NCBI GenBank assembly: GCA_017163975.1
Contig: JAFFSR010000249.1
Location: forward strand, 9,812,622-9,876,621
Direction: 5' to 3'
DNA: 64,000 bases
Origin: Anastatus disparis
Lineage: Eukaryota > Arthropoda > Insecta > Hymenoptera > Eupelmidae
The number at the start of each line of letters is the position of its first letter. Position 1 is the first letter of the stretch. A program made the position numbers and the translations under genes. The notes under the pieces are model-generated. The model did not search any database and was not told the DNA's origin. It was given only the letters and a program-made list of their open reading frames with translations. Shown piece by piece: positions 45,587 to 55,500 of the stretch.

Positions 45587-45848
45587 CACCGAGAGACTTT
45601 TGCACCATAAAAGATAGTGCGTTTTAGAAACGCACTACAAGGTGGCGCGCATGCACAATATTTTTGGAATATGCAAGATAAATATCGATGCGGCGCCACC
45701 TTGCGCTGTGTTTTACGATTAATGCACGAAAAAAAGTGATGCATGCATTATAAAATGTAAGGCAATACATATGATTTACGTAGCAGAAGGCATCATTTTT
45801 TCTAGTAAGAGCGCGCATCAAGTTTATTGAGGCAAAAGTCTCTCCGTG
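45587..45848. mobile_element. TA-flanked MITE (GAGAGACTTTTGC ends)
   Basis: Inverted ends CACCGAGAGACTTTTGC and GCAAAAGTCTCTCCGTG are flanked by TA at 45585-45586 and 45849-45850. The body has a second inverted pair around GGTGGCGC / GGCGCCACC. At 262 bp without a transposase it fits a Tc1/mariner-type MITE inserted in Helitron C. Confidence 0.78.
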
Positions 45849-45929
45849 TAGTTATTATGATTTTCTTACCTATTTTATTGTTTCCAATATATATTTAAAT
45901 TAATCTAGAATAAAATAAATCATAAGTTT

Positions 45930-47225
45930 CCAGCAGGAGATTTAGGTTGGAGTATAGGATATAAAAAAAATGAAAATATTGAAAATAATGATTGTCTTAC
46001 AATACTACAATATTATTTATATAGAATCCATTGGAGACCAAATTTGAAAAATTTCAACCCTATTTTATATTGTGGAAGATTAACACAACAATACATAATA
46101 CATGCATATGTGATGGTTGAAAGTAATAGAATGAATTTTTTTAGAAATAATCAAAAACAATTACGCACAGAATGTTATCAAGGTTTATTAGATCATGTAA
46201 TAAATAATGCTTCAAATGTTTCAACAAATTTTGAAAACAAAGAAAGAATTGGAAATCTTTTTATTTTACCCTCTTCATATATTGGTAGTCCAAGATATAT
46301 GCAGCAATATTATCGAAATGCCATGGCAATAATGAAAACAGTAGAAAAACCAGACTTATTTATAACAATGACGTGTAATCCTAAATGGAAAGAATTAAAA
46401 GAGATTTTTAAAAATTTTCTAGAAGGGACAACTTCCAATGACATACCAAATATCACAGTAAGATTATTTTATATAAAATTTAAAATATTATTGAATGATA
46501 TTATAAAAAACGAAATTTTTGGTCCTGTTATAGCTTATGTATTTTCGATGGAATTTAAAAAAAGAGGGTTACCTCAGGCGCATATTATTATAACATTAAA
46601 TCATAATCATAAAATATTAACTCCAGAAAATATTGATAAATATATTTTAGCAGAAATACCTTCATCAGAAAATAAATATTTACAAAAATTAGTAATTAAA
46701 CACATTTTACATGGACCACATACAGATAAATCACCTTGTTACGAAAAAAATAAAACTATATGTAGAGAAAAATTCCCAAAATCATTTAATGAAATTACAA
46801 TAGTTGAAGAAAACAAATATCCACAATACGAAAGAAGAAATAATATTTTAGATAATCATACGTATAATTTAAAAATAATAAAAAAATTATACAAGTTGAT
46901 AATTCTATGGTAGTTCCTTACAACAGTTTTTTGTTAGCAAAATATGATGCTCATATCAGTACTGAACTTTGTATATCAATACAAAGTATAAAATATATTT
47001 ATGATTATATTTATAAAGGTGTAGATAAAGCTTGCTATAAAATAAAACAAGATAAAATTGAAGAAAATAATAAAGATGATGTTTATGATGAAATAACCCA
47101 ATACATAGATGGAAGATATTTAAGTCCAATGGAGGCCGCATGGAGATTACAAGAATTTCCACTATGCGGTAGAAGTCATACAGTAATGAGATTAAATATC
47201 CATACAGAAAATCAACAAAAAAAAT
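45930..47225 (+). pseudogene. Helitron C Rep (HUH) protein, interrupted
   Basis: The frame enters at about 45930 (DLGWSIGYKKN) and has YCGRLTQQYIIHAYVMVES (about 46065-46120), LFILPSSYIGSPRYMQQYY (about 46257-46313) and the Helitron hallmark LFITMTCNPKWKEL (about 46357-46398). The catalytic position reads GLPQAHIIITL (about 46567-46599): the first His of the HUH pair is Gln. A one-base shift near 46885 splits off the C-terminal part (46907-47227) with DGRYLSPMEAAWRL. The palindromic transposon then cuts it at 47225-47227. Confidence 0.82.
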
Positions 47226-47271
47226 AACACAGCCACACAAAAAAAAAAAAATGTCAAAACCCATGGACCAG

Positions 47272-47640
47272 ACCTCAGGGTCAAGGTCAGGTCAAGGTCA
47301 AATTCACAAAATTAACGGCAACTAAGGTTTAACAGTATACATATATGTTTTTGAGGTCGCTGATTCCGAATCCGTGGTCCATTTGACCCCATCACCTCAG
47401 GGTCAAGGTCAGGTCAAGGTCAAATTCACAAAATTAACGGCAACCAAGGTTTAACAGTATACATATATGTTTTTGAGGTCGCTGATTCCGAATCTGTGGT
47501 CCATTTGACCCCATCACCTTAGGGTCAAGGTCAGGTCAAGGTCAAATTTCCAAAATTAACGGCAACCAAGGTTTAACAGTATACATATATGTTTTTGGGG
47601 TCGCCGAATCCGAATCCGTGGTCCGTTTGACTCCATCACC
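47272..47640. repeat. 122-bp tandem array, left arm
   Basis: Three units of exactly 122 bp start at 47272, 47394 and 47516, with a further unit start at 47638. Each contains GGTCAAGGTCAGGTCAAGGTCA and CTGATTCCGAATC. The right arm holds the same unit in opposite orientation. Confidence 0.93.
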
Positions 47641-47866
47641 TCATAGTGAAGGTTATTTAAAGGTAAAATCGACAAAATTCTTGTAAAACAAACCAAACTT
47701 CATGCCATTTATTTTTTCTTACTATACCTTACACGTTTCTCATCAAATGATCGGTGCAAAGGTTTCCTTTTACGTTTTTTCCCAGTAGTTTTACAATCTC
47801 TTTTCAACATCCAGCAGTAGTCGGCCAGCATACTAGCATCCCATCTACCTTGATAACGCTTCTCCA

Positions 47867-48565
47867 TTACTTTAATGTCTTGGTGAAAACGCTCTCCTGT
47901 TCTTCGCTATAATCGCCACAGTTTTCAGGAAAACTATCCAAGTGATTTTGCAGAAAATGTAGTTTGTAATTCATTAGGCAACCCATATTCCCATAGTTCT
48001 CAACCATTTTAGATACAATTACTTTGTAATTTGGGCTTCTGCGATTGCCCAAAAAGTTTTCAGTAACTTCCTTAAAGCTAAGCCATGCAGCTTTCTCAAT
48101 GTTTGTCATGGAACTAATGAACTGGTCATCAGCCATCATTTTTCTAATTTCAGGACCGTCAAAAATACCTTCCTTCAATTTTGCATCTGATTTACTTGGA
48201 AATTTACTTTCCAAGTATTTGAAGCACTGGTTATCTTTATCTAAAGCTTTAACGAATTGTTTCATCACGCCAAGTTTTATGTGTAATGGAGGAATGAGAA
48301 CTCTTTTCGGATCAACCAATGGAGTAGCTATAACGTTACTCTTTCCGACTTCGAGAGATTTTCTTTCAGGCCATTTATGATTTGTATAGTGCTTTGCACG
48401 GTCTCTACTATCCCATAAGCACAAGAAACATGGCGTCTTTGTAAATCCAGACTGCTGTCCTAACAATATTCCAGAAACTTTCAAATCACCACATATCCGC
48501 CATTTATGCTTATCATACTGAATATTTTGTATTATAATTTTGAGATTATCGTATGTTTCCTTCAT
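47867..48565 (-). pseudogene. Inverted duplicate of transposase-like gene, 3' half
   Basis: This 232-residue minus-strand frame is nearly identical to residues 217-440 of the plus-strand ORF at 48631-50115. It starts at the Met of MKETYDNLKI, which is internal in the plus copy, and so lacks the N-terminal half. One G is missing after SEEQ relative to the plus copy, so the frame ends early in an unrelated tail and the GERFHQD and CW blocks are read out of frame. It is a by-product of the inverted-repeat structure and probably not a functional gene. Confidence 0.85.
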
Positions 48566-48630
48566 TGTAGTGGAGTGCGCTATAGGAACTGAGGCAAATT
48601 ATTGGAATTAATAGTAAAATTAAAGCAACA

Positions 48631-50115
48631 GTGAATTATGCTGATATTATTTCTGTAAAAAGACCTATCGAAAAATCGGGAAGCAATGAAGAGCTCGATC
48701 TTCTTGAGAGGCTATCTATTGAATCAGATACCAACGATGAAAAAAATGATGAAGAAGATAACGAAGTCAGTGGCGGCATTGATGGGGGTGGAATTGATAA
48801 TAATGACTTAAAAGATGAATCGTATGAAAGCTATAGTGATGAAGAAATTGAAAATGATGATGATGATGATGACGATGACGATATTTTCCTTCCAGCGGGC
48901 CAAAAAGACAAAAGCGTAAAGTTATGGACTCAAGATAAACTAAACGACCTAGTTAGAGAGCTTAACTTACCTAAAGATGGAGCAGAACATTTAGCTTCAG
49001 CTTTAAAAGGCATAAATCAGTTGGCAAAATCTACTAAAGTATCTTTTTACAGAATAAGAAGCAAAAGTTTCGAACCATACTTTGAAGAAATGAATCATAA
49101 TGGTGATAAAATAGTATATTGTAAAGACGTAAAAGGTTTAATGAATGAAATTAAACCTAATGTGTATAAAGACGAAGAATGGAGATTGTTCATAGATTCA
49201 TCAAAAAGAAGTTTAAAAGCCGTATTACTACACAATAGCAACCACTATGCCTCAGTTCCTATAGCGCACTCCACTACAATGAAGAAAACATACGATAATC
49301 TCAAAATTATAATACAAAATATTCAGTATGATAAGCATAAATGGCGGATATGTGGTGATTTGAAAGTTTCTGGAATATTGTTAGGACAGCAGTCTGGATT
49401 TACAAAGACGCCATGTTTCTTGTGCTTATGGGATAGTAGAGACCGTGCAAAGCACTATACAAATCATAAATGGCCTGAAAGAAAATCTCTCGAAGTCGGA
49501 AAGAGTAACGTTATAGCTACTCCATTGGTTGATCCGAAAAGAGTTCTCATTCCTCCATTACACATAAAACTTAGTGTGATGAAACAATTCGTTAAAGCTT
49601 TAGATAAAGATAGCCAGTGCTTCAAATATTTGGAAAGTAAATTTCCAAGTAAATCAGATGCAAAATTGAAGGAAGGTATTTTTGACGGTCCTGAAATTAG
49701 AAAAATGATGGCTGATGACCAGTTCATTAGTTCCATGACAAACATTGAGAAAGCTGCATGGCTTAGCTTTAAGGAAGTTACTGAAAACTTTTTGGGTAAT
49801 CGCAGAAGCCCAAATTACAAAGTAATTGTATCTAAAATGGTTGGGAACTATGGGAATATGGGTTGCCTAATGAATTACAAACTACATTTTCTGCACAATC
49901 ACTTGGATAGTTTTCCTGAAAACTGTGGCGATTATAGCGAAGAACAGGGAGAGCGTTTTCACCAAGACATTAAAGTAATGGAGAAGCGTTATCAAGGTAG
50001 ATGGGATGCTAGTATGCCGGCCGACTACTGCTGGATGTTGAAAAGAGATTGTAAAACTACTGGGAAAAAACGTAAAGGAAACCTTTGCACCGATCATTTG
50101 ATGAGAAACGTGTAA
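48631..50115 (+). CDS. Transposase-like protein (Cc8L18.2-like family) of the palindromic element
   Basis: This intact 494-residue frame is unbroken, unlike most others here. Residues 1-90 are acidic with an Asp run, and are followed by LWTQDKLNDLVRELNLPKD (about 97-115). WRLFIDSSKRSLKAVLLHNS comes at about 182-201, then a Cys pair (TPCFLCLWD, about 260-268), LIPPLHIKL (about 308-316), and GERFHQDIKVMEKRYQGRWD near 447 with DYCWMLKRDC at about 474. I recall similar proteins as abundant repeats in arthropods and Hydra, annotated as Cc8L18.2-like. The acidic positions (FIDSS, LCLWD, HQD) could be DDE-like catalytic residues, which is inference. The first half lies in the unique centre of the element and the second half in the right arm. 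Confidence 0.7.
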   Translation: MNYADIISVKRPIEKSGSNEELDLLERLSIESDTNDEKNDEEDNEVSGGIDGGGIDNNDLKDESYESYSDEEIENDDDDDDDDDIFLPAGQKDKSVKLWTQDKLNDLVRELNLPKDGAEHLASALKGINQLAKSTKVSFYRIRSKSFEPYFEEMNHNGDKIVYCKDVKGLMNEIKPNVYKDEEWRLFIDSSKRSLKAVLLHNSNHYASVPIAHSTTMKKTYDNLKIIIQNIQYDKHKWRICGDLKVSGILLGQQSGFTKTPCFLCLWDSRDRAKHYTNHKWPERKSLEVGKSNVIATPLVDPKRVLIPPLHIKLSVMKQFVKALDKDSQCFKYLESKFPSKSDAKLKEGIFDGPEIRKMMADDQFISSMTNIEKAAWLSFKEVTENFLGNRRSPNYKVIVSKMVGNYGNMGCLMNYKLHFLHNHLDSFPENCGDYSEEQGERFHQDIKVMEKRYQGRWDASMPADYCWMLKRDCKTTGKKRKGNLCTDHLMRNV

Positions 50116-50200
50116 GGTATAGTAAGAAAAAATAAATGGCATGAAGTTTGGTTTGTTTTACAAGAATTTTGTCGATTTTACCTTTAAATAACCTTCACTA

Positions 50201-50750
50201 TGAGGTGATGGAGTCAAACGGACCACGGATTCGGATTTGGCGACCCCAAAAACATATATGTATACTGTTAAACCTTAGTTGCCGTTAATTTTGGAAATTT
50301 GACCTTGACCTGACCTTGACCCTAAGGTGATGGGGTCAAATGGACCACGGATTCGGAATCAGCGACCTCAAAAACATATATGTATACTGTTAAACTTTGG
50401 TTGCCGTTAATTTTGTAAATTTGACCTTGACCTGACCTTGACCCTGAGGTGATGGGGTCAAATGGACCACGGATTCGGAATCAGCGACCTCAAAAACATA
50501 TATGTATACTGGTAACCTTGGTTGCCGTTAATTTTGTGAATTTGACCTTGACCTGACCTTGACCCTGAGGTGATGGGGTCAAATGAACCACGGATTCGGA
50601 ATCAGCGACCTCAAAAACATATATGTATACTGTTAAACCTTGGTTGCCGTTAATTTTGTAAATTTGACCTTGACCTGACCTTGACCCTGAGGTGATGGGG
50701 TCAAATGGACCACGGATTCGGAATCAGCGACCTCAAAAACATAAGGTATG
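50201..50750. repeat. 122-bp tandem array, right arm
   Basis: Unit starts at 50201, 50323, 50445, 50566 and 50688 (one unit is 121 bp), inverted relative to the left-arm array. The right arm has about one and a half more units than the left, which explains the unequal arm lengths. Each unit contains TGACCTTGACCTGACCTTGA. Confidence 0.93.
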
Positions 50751-50800
50751 TATGGTCTGGTCCGTGGGTTTTGACATTTTTTTTTTGTGTGGCTGTGTAA

Positions 50801-51576
50801 TTTTTGATGAAAATGATATACATTCAGCATTAAACAAATACGAAACAACATTGACCGCATGGTTTAAATTAAATAAAAAAGATGATTTTGCTAAAAAAAT
50901 TAAATATGTTAATATCCCACAATATTATATTTTTAATTCTAAGACTAAATCTTGGATTAAAAGATCAAAATTTAGAAAAATATAGCCATTAGGTGATTAA
51001 ATGTAGTATCACCAAAAGATAGTGAACGTTTTTTTTAAAATTAATATTAAACAGGGTAAAAGGTCCAACATCTTTTAAGGATTTACGAACTTACAAAAAT
51101 GTAACTTATAATACTTATAAAGAAACTGCTCTTGCAATCAATTTAATAGAACACGAAAAACAAATTTATTATATTTTTGAAGAAGCATGCCATGTTATGT
51201 TATCAGTACAATTACGTAAATTTTTTGCATGTTTTTTATTATATGAAAATATTTAAGGTAACATTATTTGGGAAAAATATAAAAAATTTTTTATAGAAGA
51301 TTTTAAAGAAAATAAAGAAAACAAAGCTTTATCCCATATTAATCAAATATTAAATTCAGAAGAAATATCATGTAAAAATTTTGGTTTACCTGAACCAAAT
51401 GAAAACTATATAGAGGAAAATGAAAAAATTAATGATGAAATTATAATTTTTAGTAAAAAAATTTGATAAAATGTATAAACAATTGAATAACGATCAAAAA
51501 CATATTTTTGAACAAATAATAAATAATAATCATAAAATTTTTTTCATAGATGGACCAAGAGGTTCTGGAAAAACAC
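50801..51576 (+). pseudogene. Helitron C Rep C-terminus and helicase start
   Basis: The segment resumes the Helitron reading at DENDIHSALNKYETTLTAWF (about 50805-50865) and runs through KIKYVNIPQYYIF. It then decays through many frameshifts to YKQLNNDQKHIFEQII (about 51473) and an altered Walker A, DGPRGSGKT (51550-51576), where Gly is replaced by Arg. The sequence ends there at the junction with the viral cassette. Confidence 0.75.
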
Positions 51577-51579
51577 TTT

Positions 51580-52612
51580 GTCAACAATGGTTGTGAATCT
51601 CTTCCGTAATAGCTTTTCTGAAAATTAGCATACATATCATATAGAATAGCAAATTGATTCTTAGATATGTCAAGATTGAGATTGTTGTACAGATAATATT
51701 GCGAATTCAAGAAAAGTCTCACATTACTAATATTACAGTGGTCAAAGCGACTGGCATTTTTAGATCTTGAACCTTTTTTTCCCGATTGTAATCCAAGAAT
51801 CACGAAACGTGGTTTCTCCAATTGATTTGAAGTTTTTACCGTCCAGACGTGTTTATTTGTTGTTGGAAGAAGAGGATATTCAGATGACTCCATGAACGAA
51901 AACTCATAGAAATAGGATTATCTTTGCCAATGAAATTTAACAGTTGGATTTTTTGTTTATCTGATGCAATAACATATGGCATTAGCCACTCTATCTTTGA
52001 TATTTTTATTTGATAAGGTTCATATGTGGTTGCATTGTTGGCTACAGTACCTTCCTGTACTATAGAATTCAGGTCATTTCTTGATCTTGTGAGAATGAGT
52101 TCATGCTTCATATTAACAACAATTTTCTTGTAATCTTCTGCGAAGCCTAAAATCATACTTAGAAGGATAGAAACGTCAAAATTTCCATGACCATCTACAA
52201 TTGTTTTGTTTCCTTTTTCAACATCAAGCCAGCCTGCATTTTCTAATGTTAGAGTTTGATTTGGATTAAATGAAGTGCATCCCTTTATGAGACTACTCAG
52301 ACCAACATTTTTACCTTTATCTATCTCTACAGCATTAAGTTCATATTGAATTTCATCAAACAGATGACAAATGCCATTGTTAACGAAATTAGTTTTAGTT
52401 AGTGCTTGTCCATCTGGTTTTTGTAATTTTCCACATACATGGATGTAACTACATGATGGTAAGAGGCATAAATCTTGATGCTAAATAGAAATACGGATTT
52501 CATCACTGTTATTGAAACTTAATGTGGAGTATGGTTGATGTGCGTGAATCTCATAATGAGCAATAGACTCATCGAATGCAACACCTGATTGAATGCTTAG
52601 AATTTCGTCCAT
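51580..52612 (-). pseudogene. Adintovirus-like hexon (major capsid protein), broken
   Basis: The minus strand from the ATG at 52612 encodes a double-jelly-roll-type major capsid protein: SGVAFDESIAHYEIHAHQP near the start, YELNAVEID in the first third, MILGFAEDYKK (about 52160) and WLMPYVIASDKQKIQLL (about 51990-51940). FVILGLQSG and FDHCNISNVRLFLNSQYY follow near the end. Breaks: a stop at about 52482, a frame change near 51890, and loss of the C-terminus at the Helitron junction (51577). In the virus it would form the trimeric capsomers of the icosahedral shell. Confidence 0.78.
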
Positions 52613-52788
52613 TTTTCTGAAAGCAGCAAAGAATGATACAATTTATCTTTTTCAACGTACTTTGAGACCTATGCTTTTGAGAAACTGGATGCTCTTCCGT
52701 GTTAACGGTTTGAGTACCTTTGGACGACTGATGGTGGATTGACATGATGGCTGACTTATATGCACACTTGAATTGTAAACGATTCCCA

Positions 52789-53478
52789 TTATACAGATTT
52801 TATGTGAAGTCTAATAGTAATTTCCTCTCCTCGGAAATTCACTAAATTTCCGTCTTCATTAACGATTCGGATTTGAAGATGATCTATACTCTTAACATTG
52901 AGTGGTAAATATATAACATGAGATGGAATTTCTATGATTTTATATCCTGGAGGAACTTTTGGGAAAAACTCATGGATCGTGTGAACTTTTTTGTCGTTGA
53001 TGTAAGCACCTGTAGTAATATTACACTCTACTCTGAGTACGTTTATTTTCAATATCTTCACAGGTAAATCAGAACTGTGATGAATGTCTTTATGAAGAAC
53101 GCGACGAGTGAAACCGAGAAGACGACCTATTGAATCTTGAGGTCTAAGATCTATCTGATGACTGCAATAAATTTCACTTCTGAGAGTATTGTTGTTAGCT
53201 TTCAAGGAAAACTCGATTCTTTTAGATTTCAAATCTTTTTGCAAAAAATGATTAATAGCATCAATTTCATAACTGCCAGTAGGAATAGTAATAATCTTCT
53301 CACCGTTTATATAAAGTTTATTATTCGAATCGTCAACATTGGGAATCGAGTTGAATGTTAAAAGTTCAACTAAACCCAAAACAAAATTCTTGTGCTGTGG
53401 TAGTTCTATTGAAGGAAAATATTGCGCTTCTAAGACAGAAGATTTGCCTGAAAGGCTCAACGTGAAACTATCTTCCAT
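52789..53478 (-). CDS. Adintovirus-like penton/minor capsid protein, intact frame
   Basis: This 229-residue frame without interruption begins MEDSFTLSLSGKSS. It contains FPSIELPQHKNFVLGLVELL (about residues 21-40), SIGRLLGFTRRVL (about 117-129) and a C-terminal IRIVNEDGNLVNFRGEEITIR (about 203-223). Length, composition and position beside hexon and protease fit the single-jelly-roll penton that closes the vertices. It is the only cassette gene that I can read from start to stop without a break. That may reflect recent insertion or chance. Confidence 0.72.
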   Translation of the reverse strand: MEDSFTLSLSGKSSVLEAQYFPSIELPQHKNFVLGLVELLTFNSIPNVDDSNNKLYINGEKIITIPTGSYEIDAINHFLQKDLKSKRIEFSLKANNNTLRSEIYCSHQIDLRPQDSIGRLLGFTRRVLHKDIHHSSDLPVKILKINVLRVECNITTGAYINDKKVHTIHEFFPKVPPGYKIIEIPSHVIYLPLNVKSIDHLQIRIVNEDGNLVNFRGEEITIRLHIKSV

Positions 53479-53523
53479 GACTGTTTGAAAAAGAATGATC
53501 CTGTTTGTCTGAAAACTCTTCTT

Positions 53524-53880
53524 TTATAGTCTTTCACACAAAAATTGAAGACAAAGATGTCCACAAATAAATGAGTCAAAATTCTGATATCTTTTATAGT
53601 TGTATTTCACTTCTTTCACGTTAAAAGATAACATGAGATCTGTAGGGGGTTTAAGATCATCAAAATTATCAAAATAAATCACTTCAGAACCTCGTTTTCA
53701 ATAACATACCCAGTGAGTGCCTTTGTTTTGAAAATCATCTAAGTTAACTATAGCAGATTCGTTATGCCATGGGCCATCAGAAGGTAGATTATTTCTCATA
53801 AAAACACCTCGAAAATATGGGATTTTCATCATACGAGCATACTTTATAAGATCATAGTCAGTCAGTGCACGATTTGGCAA
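53524..53880 (-). pseudogene. Adenain-like cysteine protease, one stop
   Basis: This 118-codon minus-strand frame resembles the adenovirus maturation protease (adenain, family C5). It starts with MPNRALTDYDLIKYAR, and the catalytic His is in GTHWVCY (about residue 56). One TGA follows at about residue 61 (53698-53700). The frame then continues with YFDNFDDLKPP (third triad position) and FICGHLCLQFL with the catalytic Cys. In related viruses the enzyme trims capsid and core proteins during maturation. Its start abuts the minor capsid gene. The single stop inactivates it unless read through. Confidence 0.75.
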
Positions 53881-53882
53881 AG

Positions 53883-54665
53883 TTAAATCGAAGTTTTTTT
53901 TTTAACTTGACCATGACCGATATGAGGTTTCATAAATAATCCCATTCCAGTTTTATATGGTTTAAGATAGAGACCTTTTCCTAGAGCAATAGCTTCCATA
54001 GTTTTATTATGCCTCTTACTTTCTTCATAATTTTTCTGTGCAGCTTTAGCCTCATTTACTGCTTTAGCTATTCCAGCAGCTCCTCCAGCCAGAGCACCAG
54101 TTGCACTTAGTGCTGCGAACAATGGTATGAGAAAAGGCAGAGCGCCACCTATTTTTGATGGAACAGGTAGAATACGTGAAATGATAATTTTGTTCTTACC
54201 GCCAACGATCTTGAGAGCTTCACGTGCACCTTTTAAAGCGGACTGTATAACTTTGCGAGAATGTTTACTTGGTTTTAATGATTTTTTACTTGCACTAATT
54301 GACTCAATTTTACACCCATACCTGTCTTTCCTTTTAATTTCATAGCATTTGCAACAACAAAAGCAGTTGCTTTTTCGCTAAGACTTGCATTTTTGGCTCT
54401 AACACGCTGCCAAGCTTTATCAGCGAGCTTCATGTTAGCTACTTTTCGATCAGCATTTTTATCAGAATAAGATATGTCATGTTCTTTTGCATGCTTGATC
54501 AAGTGGATTGATACCTGCATCACCTCTTTTTAGACGCTTTTTCAGTTTTGTTCCGGGATCACAATATTGATATCCAGGAATATGCATTTCAATAGGTAAA
54601 TTATTGATTACTTTATCAAGTAACCCTTTACCCTTAGGGTGCTTCTGTGATTTGTGTACGAGCAT
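53883..54665 (-). pseudogene. PLA2-domain / membrane-active minor capsid protein, frameshifted
   Basis: One ancestral gene, now in three frames. The N-terminal part (54665-54477) has a PLA2-like calcium-loop region, with CDPGT where related proteins have CGPGT, and then NPLDQACK. The middle part (54523-54275) has the catalytic His-Asp pair in KEHDISYSDK and an Ala/Lys-rich helical stretch. The C-terminal part (54122-53883) begins with a Gly/Ala-rich hydrophobic segment, FAALSATGALAGGAAGIAKA, like membrane-active minor capsid proteins, and ends in a basic tail. In parvoviruses a similar PLA2 domain helps particles leave endosomes. Breaks lie near 54500 and in 54130-54290. Confidence 0.68.
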
Positions 54666-54763
54666 CTCTCTTCGAGTGCTGATTTACAACTAATGATCAA
54701 AATATAATACAAGCGTTTATATTTTGAAATGGTCAATCTTAGATTCAACTTCGTTACGTAAAC

Positions 54764-55456
54764 ATGGATTTTACTGAGCAGAACTTCAAACTTCCCGTCG
54801 CCAACTTTGATTTTGAGAAAACGAAAAGAAAAAAGCGACATGGGGAGTTACTTCCAGATAATATACGAGCAGTATTCTGTGGCCCATCGAACTGTGGAAA
54901 AACTAATAGTTTATTGGCTTTAATTACACACCCTAATGGTCTTAGATTTGAAAATTTGTATGTATACTCTAAATCCTTAAATCAACCGAAATACCAATTT
55001 CTTCAAAAAGTTTTAGAGCCAATTGAAGGTATATCATATCTACCGTTCAGTGAACATGCATCTGTAGTGTCTCCAGATGAAGCCCTACCTAATTCAATTA
55101 TGATTTTTGACGATGTGGCTTGTGAGAAGCAGGATAACGTCAGAGCTTTATTCTGTATGGGGTGACACAAAAGTGTAGATAGTTTTTATCTATGTCAGTC
55201 ATATGCTCATATACCGAAACATCTCATCAGGGACAATATTAATTTAATGGTAATTTATCAAGATGATGTTAATCTTAAACATATCTATGAAGACCATGTG
55301 AATACTGACTTGACTTTAAATGAATTTCAAAATCTTTGTACTGAATGCTGGAAGAATGACAAGTATGGATTTGTTGTTTTTGACAAAGATAGAGCAATGA
55401 ATGATGGTAGATATAGAAAAGGATTTGACTGTTTTACCATTAAAAAGGAAGTATAA
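54764..55456 (+). pseudogene. FtsK/HerA (A32-like) packaging ATPase, one stop
   Basis: This plus-strand gene starts MDFTEQNFKLPV, with Walker A in FCGPSNCGKTNSL (about residues 38-50) and Walker B in SIMIFDDVACE (about 114-124). A TGA at 55163-55165 interrupts the frame. The same frame then continues with HKSVDSFYLCQSYAHIPKHL, where a conserved Gln follows a beta strand as in this ATPase family, then INLMVIYQDD to the stop at 55454-55456. The family packages the genome into preformed capsids. The gene is divergent from the minus-strand capsid genes, with about 100 bp between starts. Confidence 0.78.
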
Positions 55457-55500
55457 ATCTTAATCTTTGCAGTTCGATTGTAGACAGCATCTTGTCAGCA

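Larger units (their letters stand above)
47228..50797. mobile_element. 3.57-kb palindromic DNA transposon with TAA target duplication
   Basis: The ends are CACAGCCACAC and GTGTGGCTGTG, extended by a shared inner block TGTCAAAACCCA(T/C)GG, with TAA at 47225-47227 and 50798-50800. Helitron sequence reads through across the two flanks. The inner structure is a giant inverted repeat: left arm 47228-48593, right arm 49250-50797, unique centre 48594-49249. Each arm holds a 122-bp tandem array and a copy of the 3' half of a transposase-like gene. A 3-bp TWA target fits PIF/Harbinger-like elements and CAC ends fit the CMC group, so the superfamily is open. Confidence 0.85.
44010..51576 (+). mobile_element. 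Helitron C, split and truncated
   Basis: The 5' terminus CTATATTATATAGTTATAT lies at 44034-44052, next to a TA-rich tract (43891-44030). Next come a C-rich leader (44060-44580), an inverted copy of the family's 3' block (45134-44758), a nested MITE (45587-45848) and the longest Rep region of the three copies (45930-47225). A 3.57-kb transposon (47228-50797) interrupts Rep. The element resumes at 50801 and stops inside the helicase Walker A at about 51576, where a viral cassette begins. The true 3' end is missing. Confidence 0.82.

Noticed and set aside
48045..48380. Plus-strand frame in the left arm of the palindromic element, and its minus-strand mirror at 49464-49745
   Set aside because: Both are antisense shadows of the transposase-like coding sequence.
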